Shown here: positions 14,939 to 22,696 of the stretch, piece by piece
How the letters are laid out: every line of letters begins with the position of its first letter
How positions within the stretch are numbered: position 1 is the first letter of the stretch
Source: CAYNYI01 sp964401455
GTDB taxonomy: Bacteria; Fibrobacterota; OXYB2-FULL-49-7; CAYNYI01
Assembly: GCA_964401455.1 (NCBI GenBank)
Contig: CAYNYI010000027.1
Location: 1 to 29,374, forward strand
Length of the DNA stretch: 29,374 nucleotides
Direction of reading: 5' to 3'
Notes under the pieces: generated by a model
The model's database searches: none
What the model was told of the DNA's origin: nothing
What the model saw: the letters and a program-made list of their open reading frames with translations, nothing else
Program-made: the position numbers and the translations under genes

Positions 14939-16861
14939 ATGAACGGCAATGAAAAAAACAACAGCAACAAAAGATTTATAAATATTTTCTTCTGGATTAT
15001 TATTTTATGGATTTTAATTTCGCTCTTTTTCAGGACTTACCAGAATATGAAAAGGGCGGAGATATCATACGGTACATTTAAAAAACAGGCAGCAAAAGGA
15101 AATATCGAATCCGCGGTCTTTAAAGGGGAAACAATCAAGGGTGAATTCCAGTCGGATTTCCCCAAAATCTCAGAAAACAAAAAAGACACCGCCAAATTTA
15201 ACAGCTACATCACAGTAAAGCCCTCAATTGAAGACCCGGAACTTATTAAGCTTCTGGAGGATAAGGGCGTAAACCTTGGTGCGGAAAGAACAGATAACTC
15301 ATGGTGGCCCTATATTTTTATTTTTATGCTTCCGTGGGTGATTTTAATCGGATACTCAGTATATATGGGACGGAAAATGAACGGTAAAATGAATAATATG
15401 CCCGGCGGAGGAGGTCTCTTCGGAGTCGGCCGCTCCCCGGCTAAAAAAGTTTCGGGAGAAAAAGCCGGTTTCGGTTTTGAAGCGGTCGCAGGGCTTAAAA
15501 ATGCGCGCCGCAACCTGGAAGAAATTGTTGACTTTCTTAAAGATCCAAAAAAATTCACACAGCTCGGAGCGGAGATTCCGCGCGGAGTTTTGTTAAAGGG
15601 ACCTCCCGGCACGGGTAAAACACTCCTCGCGCGCGCGAGCGCGGGCGAAGCGGGCGTTCCTTTTTTCAACATCAGCGGCTCGGAATTCATTGAGATGTTC
15701 GTAGGTGTCGGTGCTTCACGGGTTCGGGACATGTTCAAACAGGCAAAAAAGGAATCCCCCTCAATTATTTTCATAGATGAGATTGACAGCATCGGGCGCT
15801 CACGCGGCACCGGTCTCGGCGGCGGGCATGACGAGCGGGAGCAGACATTAAACCAGATATTAAATGAAATGGACGGATTTGAGAAGAGGGAGTCTGTAGT
15901 TGTTATGGCCGCCACTAACAGGCCCGATGTTCTGGATACAGCACTTACAAGGCCCGGCCGCTTTGACAGGCAGATAACCTTAAATCTGCCCGATAAAGAA
16001 GCCAGAAAGAAAATCCTTAAAATTCACACAACCAATGTGCCCCTCTCCGAAGATATCGATTTTTCAGAAATTGCCGCGAGAACACCGGGTTTTTCCGGGG
16101 CCGATCTTAAAAATCTTGTCAATGAAGCGGCATTGATGGCCGGACGCAGAAATCTCGACAGGACCGGCCCGAAAGAGTTCGAGGACGCGGGCGACAAAAT
16201 TCTCCTGGGCGGTAAAAGAGACGATATGATAGACAAAGAGGAGAAAAAGATCATCGCATGTCATGAAGCCGGCCATACTATTGTCGCATGGAAATTGCCC
16301 GGCACAGACCCTGTAAAAAAAGTTACTATTATTGCGAGGGGTAGGGCGCTCGGAGCTACAGAACAGGTCCCGGAAAAGGATCTGCACAACCTGAGCCGTG
16401 ATTATCTTCTTAACCGTCTTACAGTAATGCTTGGAGGAAAGGCAGCCGAGGAGATCGTGCTTGGCCGTCAGACAAACGGGGCCGCCCATGACCTTAAACA
16501 GGCGACATCTGTTTCGAGAAAAATGGTTTGCCAATGGGGCATGAGTGAAAAACTCGGTCCTGTTACTTTCAGTATGGGCGAAGAGCATATGTTTCTCGGG
16601 AGAGAGCTTTCCCGGAGCAGGGATTTCAGCGAAAAAACAGCTCATTTAATTGATACCGAAATACGGGAAATTGTAAGCGGAATGAAAGATCGGGCTGGTT
16701 CCATAATTAATGAGAATAGAGCGTTACTTGAAGAGCTCATAGAAGAACTGATGCGCAAAGAAACGCTTGAAAAAGAAGAATTGAAAAGATACTGGAAAAA
16801 TAAAGGCAGGCGGATAAGTTTACTATCATTGCCTGCCAAAAAAGACATTTTCCGGATATAA
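14939..16861 (+). CDS. ftsH: ATP-dependent zinc metalloprotease FtsH
   Basis: A 640-residue inner-membrane AAA+ protease for quality control of membrane and regulatory proteins. Two N-terminal membrane helices (FFWIIILWILISLFF at ~19-32; WWPYIFIFMLPWVILIGYSVYM at ~122-143) flank the periplasmic FtsH-extracellular domain. Walker A GPPGTGKT (221-228), Walker B IIFIDEID (276-283), SRH with RPGRFDRQI, zinc site HEAGH (442-446), third ligand Asp518 in NGAAHDLKQAT. The sequence LGATEQVPEKD replaces the commoner LGYTMQLPE-like segment. Start ATG has AAGAGG 8 nt upstream. It is divergent from msrA and convergent with hsp20, only 6 bp apart. Confidence 0.97.
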   Translation: MNGNEKNNSNKRFINIFFWIIILWILISLFFRTYQNMKRAEISYGTFKKQAAKGNIESAVFKGETIKGEFQSDFPKISENKKDTAKFNSYITVKPSIEDPELIKLLEDKGVNLGAERTDNSWWPYIFIFMLPWVILIGYSVYMGRKMNGKMNNMPGGGGLFGVGRSPAKKVSGEKAGFGFEAVAGLKNARRNLEEIVDFLKDPKKFTQLGAEIPRGVLLKGPPGTGKTLLARASAGEAGVPFFNISGSEFIEMFVGVGASRVRDMFKQAKKESPSIIFIDEIDSIGRSRGTGLGGGHDEREQTLNQILNEMDGFEKRESVVVMAATNRPDVLDTALTRPGRFDRQITLNLPDKEARKKILKIHTTNVPLSEDIDFSEIAARTPGFSGADLKNLVNEAALMAGRRNLDRTGPKEFEDAGDKILLGGKRDDMIDKEEKKIIACHEAGHTIVAWKLPGTDPVKKVTIIARGRALGATEQVPEKDLHNLSRDYLLNRLTVMLGGKAAEEIVLGRQTNGAAHDLKQATSVSRKMVCQWGMSEKLGPVTFSMGEEHMFLGRELSRSRDFSEKTAHLIDTEIREIVSGMKDRAGSIINENRALLEELIEELMRKETLEKEELKRYWKNKGRRISLLSLPAKKDIFRI

Positions 16862-16867
16862 GGAAAT

Positions 16868-17302
16868 TTATTTCACTTCTATACCTCTGCCGGATTTCTC
16901 TCTGCTTTTCGGAATAATTATTTCAAGAACACCGTTCTTATATTCGGCATCTATTTTCTGTTTATCGGCACCCGAAGGCAGAATAAAACTTCTGGAAAAA
17001 CTTCCATAACTCCTTTCGAAATGGAAAAAAGAGTCTTCTTCCTCATTTTTCTCTTCCTGCTTCTTCTCACCTGTTACTGTGACCCGGTTATCGTCCACAT
17101 TGACCCTTATGTCCTCTTTTTCCATACCGGGGATATCCGCTTTAAGAATATAACGGTCTTTTTTTTCTACAACGTCAACAGCGGGCCACAGACTCTCCGA
17201 GATATCCCTGCCGGTCATATTGAAGAACCGTGTGTTAAAAAAATCTTCCAACAGCTTCCCATAACCTTTCGCGGGCGAAGTCTTTTTAATTTCCGGAAAC
17301 AT
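16868..17302 (-). CDS. Small heat-shock protein, Hsp20/alpha-crystallin family
   Basis: A 144-residue cytosolic holdase chaperone that binds unfolding proteins without ATP. The alpha-crystallin domain runs from about residue 40 (WPAVDVVEKKDRYILKADIPGMEKEDIRVNVDDNRVTVTGEKK...FERSYGSFSRSFILPSGADKQKIDAEYKNGVLEIIIPK). The A-x-x-x-N-G-V-L signature is AEYKNGVLEI. A short N-terminal arm (MFPEIKKTSPAKGYGKLLEDFFNTRFF) precedes it. The start ATG has AAGGAGG 8 nt upstream. A sigma-54 type promoter candidate lies about 70 nt upstream. The 3' end is 6 bp from ftsH, so the two proteostasis genes converge. Confidence 0.95.
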   Translation of the reverse strand: MFPEIKKTSPAKGYGKLLEDFFNTRFFNMTGRDISESLWPAVDVVEKKDRYILKADIPGMEKEDIRVNVDDNRVTVTGEKKQEEKNEEEDSFFHFERSYGSFSRSFILPSGADKQKIDAEYKNGVLEIIIPKSREKSGRGIEVK

Positions 17303-17372
17303 AACGCCAGCCTCCTTTTAGTTAAAGAAAATTTAATTACCTGTTTTTATGCACAGGTTTCGTCATTTTCGT

Positions 17373-17388
17373 CGCAATGACTATGCCA
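17373..17388 (-). promoter_or_regulatory. Candidate sigma-54 (-24/-12) promoter upstream of hsp20
   Basis: Minus strand TGGCATAGTCATTGCG: GG and GC are separated by exactly 10 nt, and TGGCA plus TTGC match the sigma-54 consensus TGGCACG-N4-TTGCW at all core positions. The expected start is near 17361, about 60 nt before the hsp20 ATG. No CIRCE element was seen in the 17303-17506 gap. E. coli ibpB is a known precedent for a small heat-shock gene with a sigma-54 promoter. Confidence 0.5.
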
Positions 17389-17506
17389 ACAAGAAAAAAC
17401 GAGACGATAAGCCTTCTGAAGGCGCAAAAAAGCTTGAACACTTCATCAGTTTTTTCAAATTGAAAATTTATTTTATAATTATGAGAAAATACGCGGATTA
17501 AATTCT

Positions 17507-18472
17507 TTAAACCTTCGCGGCGGTTTTTATTATATCGGCCAGGTCAAATATCCTTGACAGATATTTTTCTCTGATTTTATAGGATTCTTCAGAATCAAGC
17601 AGAGCTGCCTCTGCCGAATCAATAAAAGATAACAATCTCCTCTTATGAATACCGAGTTTGGCCTGAATAGGATCGGTTATTATTCCGGAGAATGAAGAAA
17701 CAACAGCGGTCACTCCCATTACAGCACCTGTAACAGAAAAAACCAGGCCGGCGGAAGGCGCGGCGGAAAAGACAGAATAATAGAATGAACCGAGCGACCT
17801 CCCCAAAAAGAAGTTTGACGACGCGGCACTCCTGCTTATCGCGGAAGACAGGGCCGTCCCCGCGGCAAGTGCTCCGGGCGTAAAAGACCCGGCAGCGGCC
17901 CCTCCAGCGGCCGCGGTCAGAATATTTCCCGCAAGCTCTTCAGCTGCGGTTCGGCTCGAGGAATATTCGGCGAGATTGCTCTCAAGCATTCGTCTTGAAT
18001 TTTCCAAACCGGAAGCGAATAGCCGGGCGCCGACATCCCTGCTTATCATTTCTGTAATTTCCGGAGATGAAGCAAAGATTTCGAACAGAGAGTCTTTTCC
18101 CGCTTCTTTCTCTTCAGAAAACGGGAGTTCAAGAAGTTCTTTGTATATAAGAGCTTTTATTTTCTTCTGTACCGTTGTCTCCAAAACCGGGGGAATCGCC
18201 TTCCTGACCACAGAGGAACCGGGCAGGCGGGCTTTTCGCATCAGATATCCCGCTGCGGACATCACGGAGACCGGAATCGAAACCGCGATATTCAGCGGCA
18301 CCCGGTATAAATCTTTTCCGAATACAGAGCGGTGAAGCCTGAGAGCGGAACCGAAAGAAAAATTTTTCTTGATAAAACCCGGGACTTTCTCCCGGCGGGA
18401 CGAGGCCCAAACACGCACCGCCCGGCGGTATGCTATATCATAGTCTACCTCGGTGCGGTAAGAAAACTTCAT
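17507..18472 (-). CDS. Uncharacterised membrane-associated protein (DUF6635-like)
   Basis: A 321-residue protein from ATG at 18472, which has GGAAAGG just upstream. An upstream in-frame TTG at 18499 would add nine residues but has no ribosome-binding site. The N-terminal part (DYDIAYRRAVRVWASSRREKVPGFIKKNFSFGSALRLHRSVFGKDLYRVPLNIAVSIPVSV) resembles what I remember of DUF6635 proteins; this is not certain. Several hydrophobic Ala/Gly/Ser-rich stretches follow (LAGNILTAAAGGAAAGSFTPGALAAGTALSSAISR; AGLVFSVTGAVMGVTAVVSSFSGIITDP), which look like glycine-zipper membrane segments. The C-terminus is a charged helix. No enzyme motif was seen. It lies 32 nt after the upstream CBM9-like gene on the same strand and is probably cotranscribed with it. 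Confidence 0.7.
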   Translation of the reverse strand: MKFSYRTEVDYDIAYRRAVRVWASSRREKVPGFIKKNFSFGSALRLHRSVFGKDLYRVPLNIAVSIPVSVMSAAGYLMRKARLPGSSVVRKAIPPVLETTVQKKIKALIYKELLELPFSEEKEAGKDSLFEIFASSPEITEMISRDVGARLFASGLENSRRMLESNLAEYSSSRTAAEELAGNILTAAAGGAAAGSFTPGALAAGTALSSAISRSAASSNFFLGRSLGSFYYSVFSAAPSAGLVFSVTGAVMGVTAVVSSFSGIITDPIQAKLGIHKRRLLSFIDSAEAALLDSEESYKIREKYLSRIFDLADIIKTAAKV

Positions 18473-18504
18473 ATCCCTTTCCGGAGCAGCTTCATTCAAA
18501 AATA

Positions 18505-19605
18505 TTATTTCAGAAAATGGATTTTTCTGGAATAGAGTGAGCCCCCGTTCTCAATAACGGCATTATAAATACCGGAAGCTCTTCCTGAAGCGTCCCAGAA
18601 GTAATAATAGCCTTTTTCCGCATTACCGGATGAAGCCCCGACCGTTTCAACCAGACGCCCGCCCGGGCTGTAAATATGCATCAGAGGACCTTCTGTACGG
18701 TCATATGAAGCAGAACTGAAGAAAAGCGAAACCGAAGGATTAAATGGATTCGCGCCGGTCAAAGACAAACCGGATTCAGCTGCCCTGTTTGTATAAGAAG
18801 CGGATTCGATGCTAATTTCCTCTGTGAAAAGGAGAGTACCAAAATTAAGGTGATCATGAAAATGCGGAGATCCGTCATAAGGATAATTGCCGCTATGATT
18901 CCATATTGAATAAACATTCTTGCTGAAATCCTCATGCGCGTTTGTGCGTGAAGCATTGAATCCCCAGATATCCGCGGGTTCAGGCGGATTGGCGTCTTCC
19001 CAGGTTGTTGGCGGATTTGTATAGATATTTCCTCCCTGCCAGGTTTTAAAACCGGGCCACTGCGTAAACGCTGTATAAGGTATATACATTTCAACAGTCC
19101 ATGACGAATCCCTGTCAGTTGTATTATTGAGGCTGCCGTTTATACTGATTTCACAATCAATTGAAGAGATATCCCAGTCAACGGCAGGATATTTATTTTC
19201 CCCAAGAGAATCGCTTACTCTTATATGATTGCGGGTATTGTATTGCGGATCTGTCTCTATCACATAAAAAAACTCGGGATTATTCACATCCGGGCCAAAA
19301 TGCAGCTCAAAAATATCTTCGCCGTATTCAGAAGATGATACGATTGATGTGTCGGTCATTACCGCTCCGATGAAAATTCCTGAGACCGTGTTAAAGATTC
19401 GGACTTCGGTCTGCGCGGTTCCTGTATTGTTTTCCCAGGGGAAAACAAATTCTTCGAGTACATGAGCTTTCTGCCAGAGCGGCTCGGAAAGGACTCCGTC
19501 TATGATAAGCGAAGAACCGGAGCAGCTCCCCGAATAAGCGGTTTTTTCGGCAGAAATTAATGATGATATTATAAAAACTAAAAACAGGCTCACTTTCATG
19601 ACCAT
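18505..19605 (-). CDS. Secreted CBM9-like domain protein with T9SS type A sorting tail
   Basis: A 366-residue protein with a signal peptide (MVMKVSLFLVFIISSLISAEK). A family 9 carbohydrate-binding-like domain follows: LIIDGVLSEPLWQKAHVLEEFVFPWENNTGTAQTEVRIFNTVSGIFIGAVMTDTSI ... WDISSIDCEISINGS ... WTVEMYIPYTAFTQWPGFKTWQ. The last ~85 residues are a T9SS type A tail (ANPFNPSVSLFFSS ... HIYSPGGRLVETVG ... YYYFWDASGRASGIYNAVI ... SRKIHFLK), which targets proteins through the outer membrane by the Por system. ATG at 19605 is chosen because AAGGAG is 5 nt upstream. No catalytic residues are evident; it is probably a surface or secreted glycan-binding protein. Confidence 0.85.
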   Translation of the reverse strand: MVMKVSLFLVFIISSLISAEKTAYSGSCSGSSLIIDGVLSEPLWQKAHVLEEFVFPWENNTGTAQTEVRIFNTVSGIFIGAVMTDTSIVSSSEYGEDIFELHFGPDVNNPEFFYVIETDPQYNTRNHIRVSDSLGENKYPAVDWDISSIDCEISINGSLNNTTDRDSSWTVEMYIPYTAFTQWPGFKTWQGGNIYTNPPTTWEDANPPEPADIWGFNASRTNAHEDFSKNVYSIWNHSGNYPYDGSPHFHDHLNFGTLLFTEEISIESASYTNRAAESGLSLTGANPFNPSVSLFFSSASYDRTEGPLMHIYSPGGRLVETVGASSGNAEKGYYYFWDASGRASGIYNAVIENGGSLYSRKIHFLK

Positions 19606-19640
19606 CAAGGCTCCTTCTATGCTGTTTTATTACAATTAAT

Positions 19641-19669
19641 AAAGTATACCTTTACAGCTGCCCTGTCAA
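19641..19669 (-). promoter_or_regulatory. Sigma-70 promoter of the 366-residue CBM9-like protein
   Basis: Minus strand TTGACA (19669-19664), 17-bp spacer, TACTTT (19646-19641); an overlapping TATACT has a 15-bp spacer. The -35 begins 1 nt after the U-tract of the upstream terminator. Confidence 0.6.
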
Positions 19670-19670
19670 T

Positions 19671-19696
19671 AAAAAAGGCGCGGATTTAACCGCGCC
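19671..19696 (-). terminator. Rho-independent terminator of the 452-residue CBM9-like gene
   Basis: Minus strand stem GGCGCGG / CCGCGCC with a 6-nt loop, followed by six T. It is located 31 nt after the stop of the 452-residue protein gene. Confidence 0.9.
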
Positions 19697-19727
19697 TTAA
19701 TAAAACAAAGAATATTCCTTTATAAAA

Positions 19728-21086
19728 TTATTTCTGAAGGAACATCTTTCCGCTGAGGTTCTTTATACCGTCGGTAACTTTGTATACATAAATTCCGCTT
19801 GAGACAGAGTTGCCCGAAGCGTCCAGACCATTCCAGACCGCTTTGCCGTCAGAAGCCCCGAGGGTCTTTATAAGGTTGCCCTTGATGTCAAAAACTTCAA
19901 CAGAAGCGTTCTTTGCGAAACCGCTGTAAGAAATTACAGTGCTCGGGTTGAAGGGGTTCGGAGAAACCGAAACACTTGACTCAGCCTTTGCGGATTTAAC
20001 CATATCCTCTATGGCAACCGAAGGCGCAAGCTGGAAAGACGGGAAAAGATATCCGTCAGACCAGTGGTTGTGTTCGTATTTTCCGAGACCGATATAATTA
20101 CGATGCCACTCACAACCGAGTTCTGCAATACAGTCAGGCTGCTCGTCTCCTCCGCAGCCTTCCTGAGAATGAGTTCCATTCTTCCAGAGCTGTACGCCGG
20201 AGCCGTCATTATCCGCATCGGAAACAATAACGTTCATACCGAAAATAGAGCCTTCACCGAGTTCCCCTGTGTTTCCGCATGTTCCGCTGGCGTCAGCCTC
20301 CGCGAAAACCTCAAACGGAAAGAAAAGCTCAAGGTTAATAACGGTACCGTCTGCACTCTTTTTCATAACAAACTCAATACCGCGGATATCAGAATCGCCG
20401 CTTGTATAACCGAAAGAAGGCGCCTCCCCGGGATTCGCCGCGTCACCGCCTATAAAGCCGCAGTAGCCATCGGCATTAGCCGGATCATCGGGAACAAAGA
20501 GCTGGGCGGTTGTCGCTTCCTCGCAAAGCTTGACCATAACCTTGTAAACATAGTTACCGGTACAATAACTGATGTCTCCGGATGTTCCTATGGCGGCCGC
20601 ATCGGAATTACAAATGTCTATTATAAGCTCAATCGACTCTCTACCGTAATGATTGGGCCAATCAACGCATGACTCTTCTGTGAAATAACTGTCATCACGG
20701 CGTTTCATTGCCATGTAAATACCTTCATCAGGTTTCCATAAAAGGGCGACCTCGGCCTGAAAATCGGCCCCTGTGTCGGAAAAAGTTCCGCCGTAGTCAG
20801 CAAGAGCATATGGGCCTGCTGCGACATCCCACTTGGTATAGTTAAACCATGTGTATCCTTTGTTGGACTCAGAAAACGCTGAAGCCCATGATGTTTCGGT
20901 AAGCTCGCCATCAACGGTGATGGATTCTCCGGAAGTAGGCTGCGCAAGATAATAGGGCTCTAAACTTGAAGAGAACTGCTCGATATCCCATTTTTTCTGC
21001 CAGGCCTCAAGGTATTCCGGCGGAGGACAATCCTGAGCCATGGCCACGCCGGATAAAACGATAATGAATAAAAGCAACGACCTCAT
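19728..21086 (-). CDS. Secreted CBM9-like protein with T9SS type A sorting tail, Cys-rich
   Basis: A 452-residue protein with a signal peptide (MRSLLLFIIVLSGVAMAQ). A CBM9/DOMON-like domain begins near residue 52 (SITVDGELTETSWASAFSESNKGYTWFNYTKWD ... FQAEVALLWKPDEGIYMAMKRRDDSYF). The region ~135-345 has at least ten Cys, suggesting disulfides outside the cytoplasm. From about residue 370 a canonical T9SS type A tail follows (SVSPNPFNPSTVISYSGF ... VEVFDIKGNLIKTLG ... WNGLDASGNSVSSGIYVYKV ... SGKMFLQK). Start ATG with AAGGAGG 6 nt upstream. It is a monocistronic gene, closed by its own terminator. It is a paralogue in architecture of the next gene downstream; the ligand is unknown. Confidence 0.85.
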   Translation of the reverse strand: MRSLLLFIIVLSGVAMAQDCPPPEYLEAWQKKWDIEQFSSSLEPYYLAQPTSGESITVDGELTETSWASAFSESNKGYTWFNYTKWDVAAGPYALADYGGTFSDTGADFQAEVALLWKPDEGIYMAMKRRDDSYFTEESCVDWPNHYGRESIELIIDICNSDAAAIGTSGDISYCTGNYVYKVMVKLCEEATTAQLFVPDDPANADGYCGFIGGDAANPGEAPSFGYTSGDSDIRGIEFVMKKSADGTVINLELFFPFEVFAEADASGTCGNTGELGEGSIFGMNVIVSDADNDGSGVQLWKNGTHSQEGCGGDEQPDCIAELGCEWHRNYIGLGKYEHNHWSDGYLFPSFQLAPSVAIEDMVKSAKAESSVSVSPNPFNPSTVISYSGFAKNASVEVFDIKGNLIKTLGASDGKAVWNGLDASGNSVSSGIYVYKVTDGIKNLSGKMFLQK

Positions 21087-21154
21087 GGTCCCTCCTTAGT
21101 TAAAAAAATAAAAATGTTCCCAAATGTCTGTAGTTCATCCCTATCTAAGAGATA

Positions 21155-21206
21155 AACATATTTCTTTTCCCCGGAATTGTCAAGTTTTTTAACAAAAGTA
21201 TATATT
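21155..21206. promoter_or_regulatory. Back-to-back promoters with overlapping -35 boxes (ffh and CBM9-like gene)
   Basis: Plus strand: TTGTCA (21177-21182), 18-bp spacer, TATATT (21201-21206), reading toward ffh. Minus strand: TTGACA (21183-21178), 17-bp spacer, TATGTT (21160-21155), reading toward the T9SS protein. The two -35 hexamers occupy the same base pairs, so polymerase should bind only one at a time. Confidence 0.6.
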
Positions 21207-21309
21207 AAGTGCCGCTAAAGGCGGTTTTTCTTGATTAAAGGCATTGAACCATATTATCTTTTACAGATTTTTGTTCAACGGCAAATAATTTAACGACCAA
21301 ACCGAAAAA

Positions 21310-22650
21310 ATGTTCGAAAACCTTCACGGCAGACTTCAGGGAGTTTTTAAAAAGCTCAAGGGCCACGGAAAGCTTAACGAGAAAAACATCTCGGATGCTA
21401 TGCGTGAGGTCAAACGCGCTCTTCTGGAGGCGGATGTCAATTTCAAAGTCGTTAAAAATTTCATTGAGCGGGTCAAGTCCAGGGCCGTCGGCGCCGAAGT
21501 CGCGAAAAGCCTGACTCCCGGCCAACAGGTTATAAAAATCGTAAACGAAGAGCTCTCCAAGCTTATGGGGACGGCGGCACGCTCACCTGAAATTGACGGG
21601 CCGTCTCCGCAGGTAATCATGGTTGTCGGACTGCAGGGCGCGGGAAAAACCACAATGTGCGGTAAGCTGGCGAATTATTACCGCGCGGAACATAACAAAA
21701 ACCCTCTTCTTGTAGCCGCGGACATATACAGACCGGCGGCGATAGATCAATTGAAGAAAACGGGGGCATCACTGAATATACCGGTTTTTTCTCTAGACAA
21801 AGCCAAACCGGAGAAAATTTGCAGAAAAGGCGTGGATTTTGCCTCAAAAAACGGAAATAACCTGGTAATTCTCGATACGGCCGGCAGACTTCATATTGAT
21901 AAAGAAATGATGAAAGAACTGCAGAATATCAGAAAAAAAACTAAACCGGCCAGAATTTTCTTTACCGCCGATGCGATGACAGGTCAGGACGCCGTAAACA
22001 GCTCAAGAGAATTCAATGAAGCTCTCGACTACGATGGAATACTGCTTACAAAAATGGACGGAGACGCAAGAGGCGGAGCGGCGCTTTCAATGCTGGCAGT
22101 TACCGGAAAACATATCTATTTTACCGGCACCGGAGAAAAGCCTTCGGACATTGAAGTTTTTCATCCGGACAGAATGGCGTCCAGAATTCTCGGAATGGGG
22201 GACGTTTTAACCCTTATTGAGAAAGCGGAAAAAGACTTTGATGAAAAAGAGGCGAAAAAGCTGGAAAAAAAGCTTAAAAACGCCTCTTTTAATTTTGAAG
22301 ATTTCAGAAACCAGCTTCAGCAGATAAAAAAGCTGGGACCGCTCAGCCAGATAATGAGTATGATACCCGGAATGGGCGGCAAAATCCCGGAAGGAGAAAT
22401 TGACGACAACTCTCTTGTTAAAGTGGAGGCCATAATCAACAGCATGACAAAGCAGGAGCGGAATAAACCAGGAATCATTAACGGCAGCAGAAGAAAAAGA
22501 ATAGCGAACGGCAGCGGTACGCAGGTTCAGGATGTAAACAAGCTTTTAAAGCAATTCGACAGCATGAAAAAAATGATGAAAAAATTTTCAAAGATGTCCG
22601 GCAGAGGACGAATTCCCGCAGGGAATTTCCCCGGCGGAATGCCCTTTTAA
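21310..22650 (+). CDS. ffh: Signal recognition particle protein Ffh (SRP54)
   Basis: A 446-residue GTPase that binds 4.5S RNA and signal sequences and delivers nascent membrane proteins to FtsY and SecYEG. N domain at ~1-90; G domain with G1 GLQGAGKTT (107-115), DTAGRLH, and TKMDGDARGG. The methionine-rich M domain has LGPLSQIMSMIPGMGG and RKRIANGSGTQVQDVNKLLKQFDSMKKMMKK. It ends GNFPGGMPF. The start ATG at 21310 has no obvious ribosome-binding site, and the leader from the predicted promoter is about 95 nt with a small CCGC/GCGG hairpin followed by T5 near 21212-21227. It is the first gene of the conserved cluster with rpsP, rimM, trmD and rplS. Confidence 0.97.
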   Translation: MFENLHGRLQGVFKKLKGHGKLNEKNISDAMREVKRALLEADVNFKVVKNFIERVKSRAVGAEVAKSLTPGQQVIKIVNEELSKLMGTAARSPEIDGPSPQVIMVVGLQGAGKTTMCGKLANYYRAEHNKNPLLVAADIYRPAAIDQLKKTGASLNIPVFSLDKAKPEKICRKGVDFASKNGNNLVILDTAGRLHIDKEMMKELQNIRKKTKPARIFFTADAMTGQDAVNSSREFNEALDYDGILLTKMDGDARGGAALSMLAVTGKHIYFTGTGEKPSDIEVFHPDRMASRILGMGDVLTLIEKAEKDFDEKEAKKLEKKLKNASFNFEDFRNQLQQIKKLGPLSQIMSMIPGMGGKIPEGEIDDNSLVKVEAIINSMTKQERNKPGIINGSRRKRIANGSGTQVQDVNKLLKQFDSMKKMMKKFSKMSGRGRIPAGNFPGGMPF

Positions 22651-22696
22651 CTGAAATCGGAATATCCATTACAATAATATATAAGGAGGATCCTAA

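Noticed and set aside
16064..16645. 193-codon minus-strand frame inside ftsH
   Set aside because: Antisense shadow of the conserved FtsH protease region; low-complexity Cys/Phe-rich translation.
20064..20672. 202-codon plus-strand frame opposite the 452-residue T9SS protein
   Set aside because: Shadow of a gene with clear secretion signals at both ends; no ribosome-binding site.
21143..21155. TATCT-AAG-AGATA palindrome between the CBM9-like gene and ffh as an operator
   Set aside because: Only 5-bp arms, expected by chance in AT-rich intergenic DNA.
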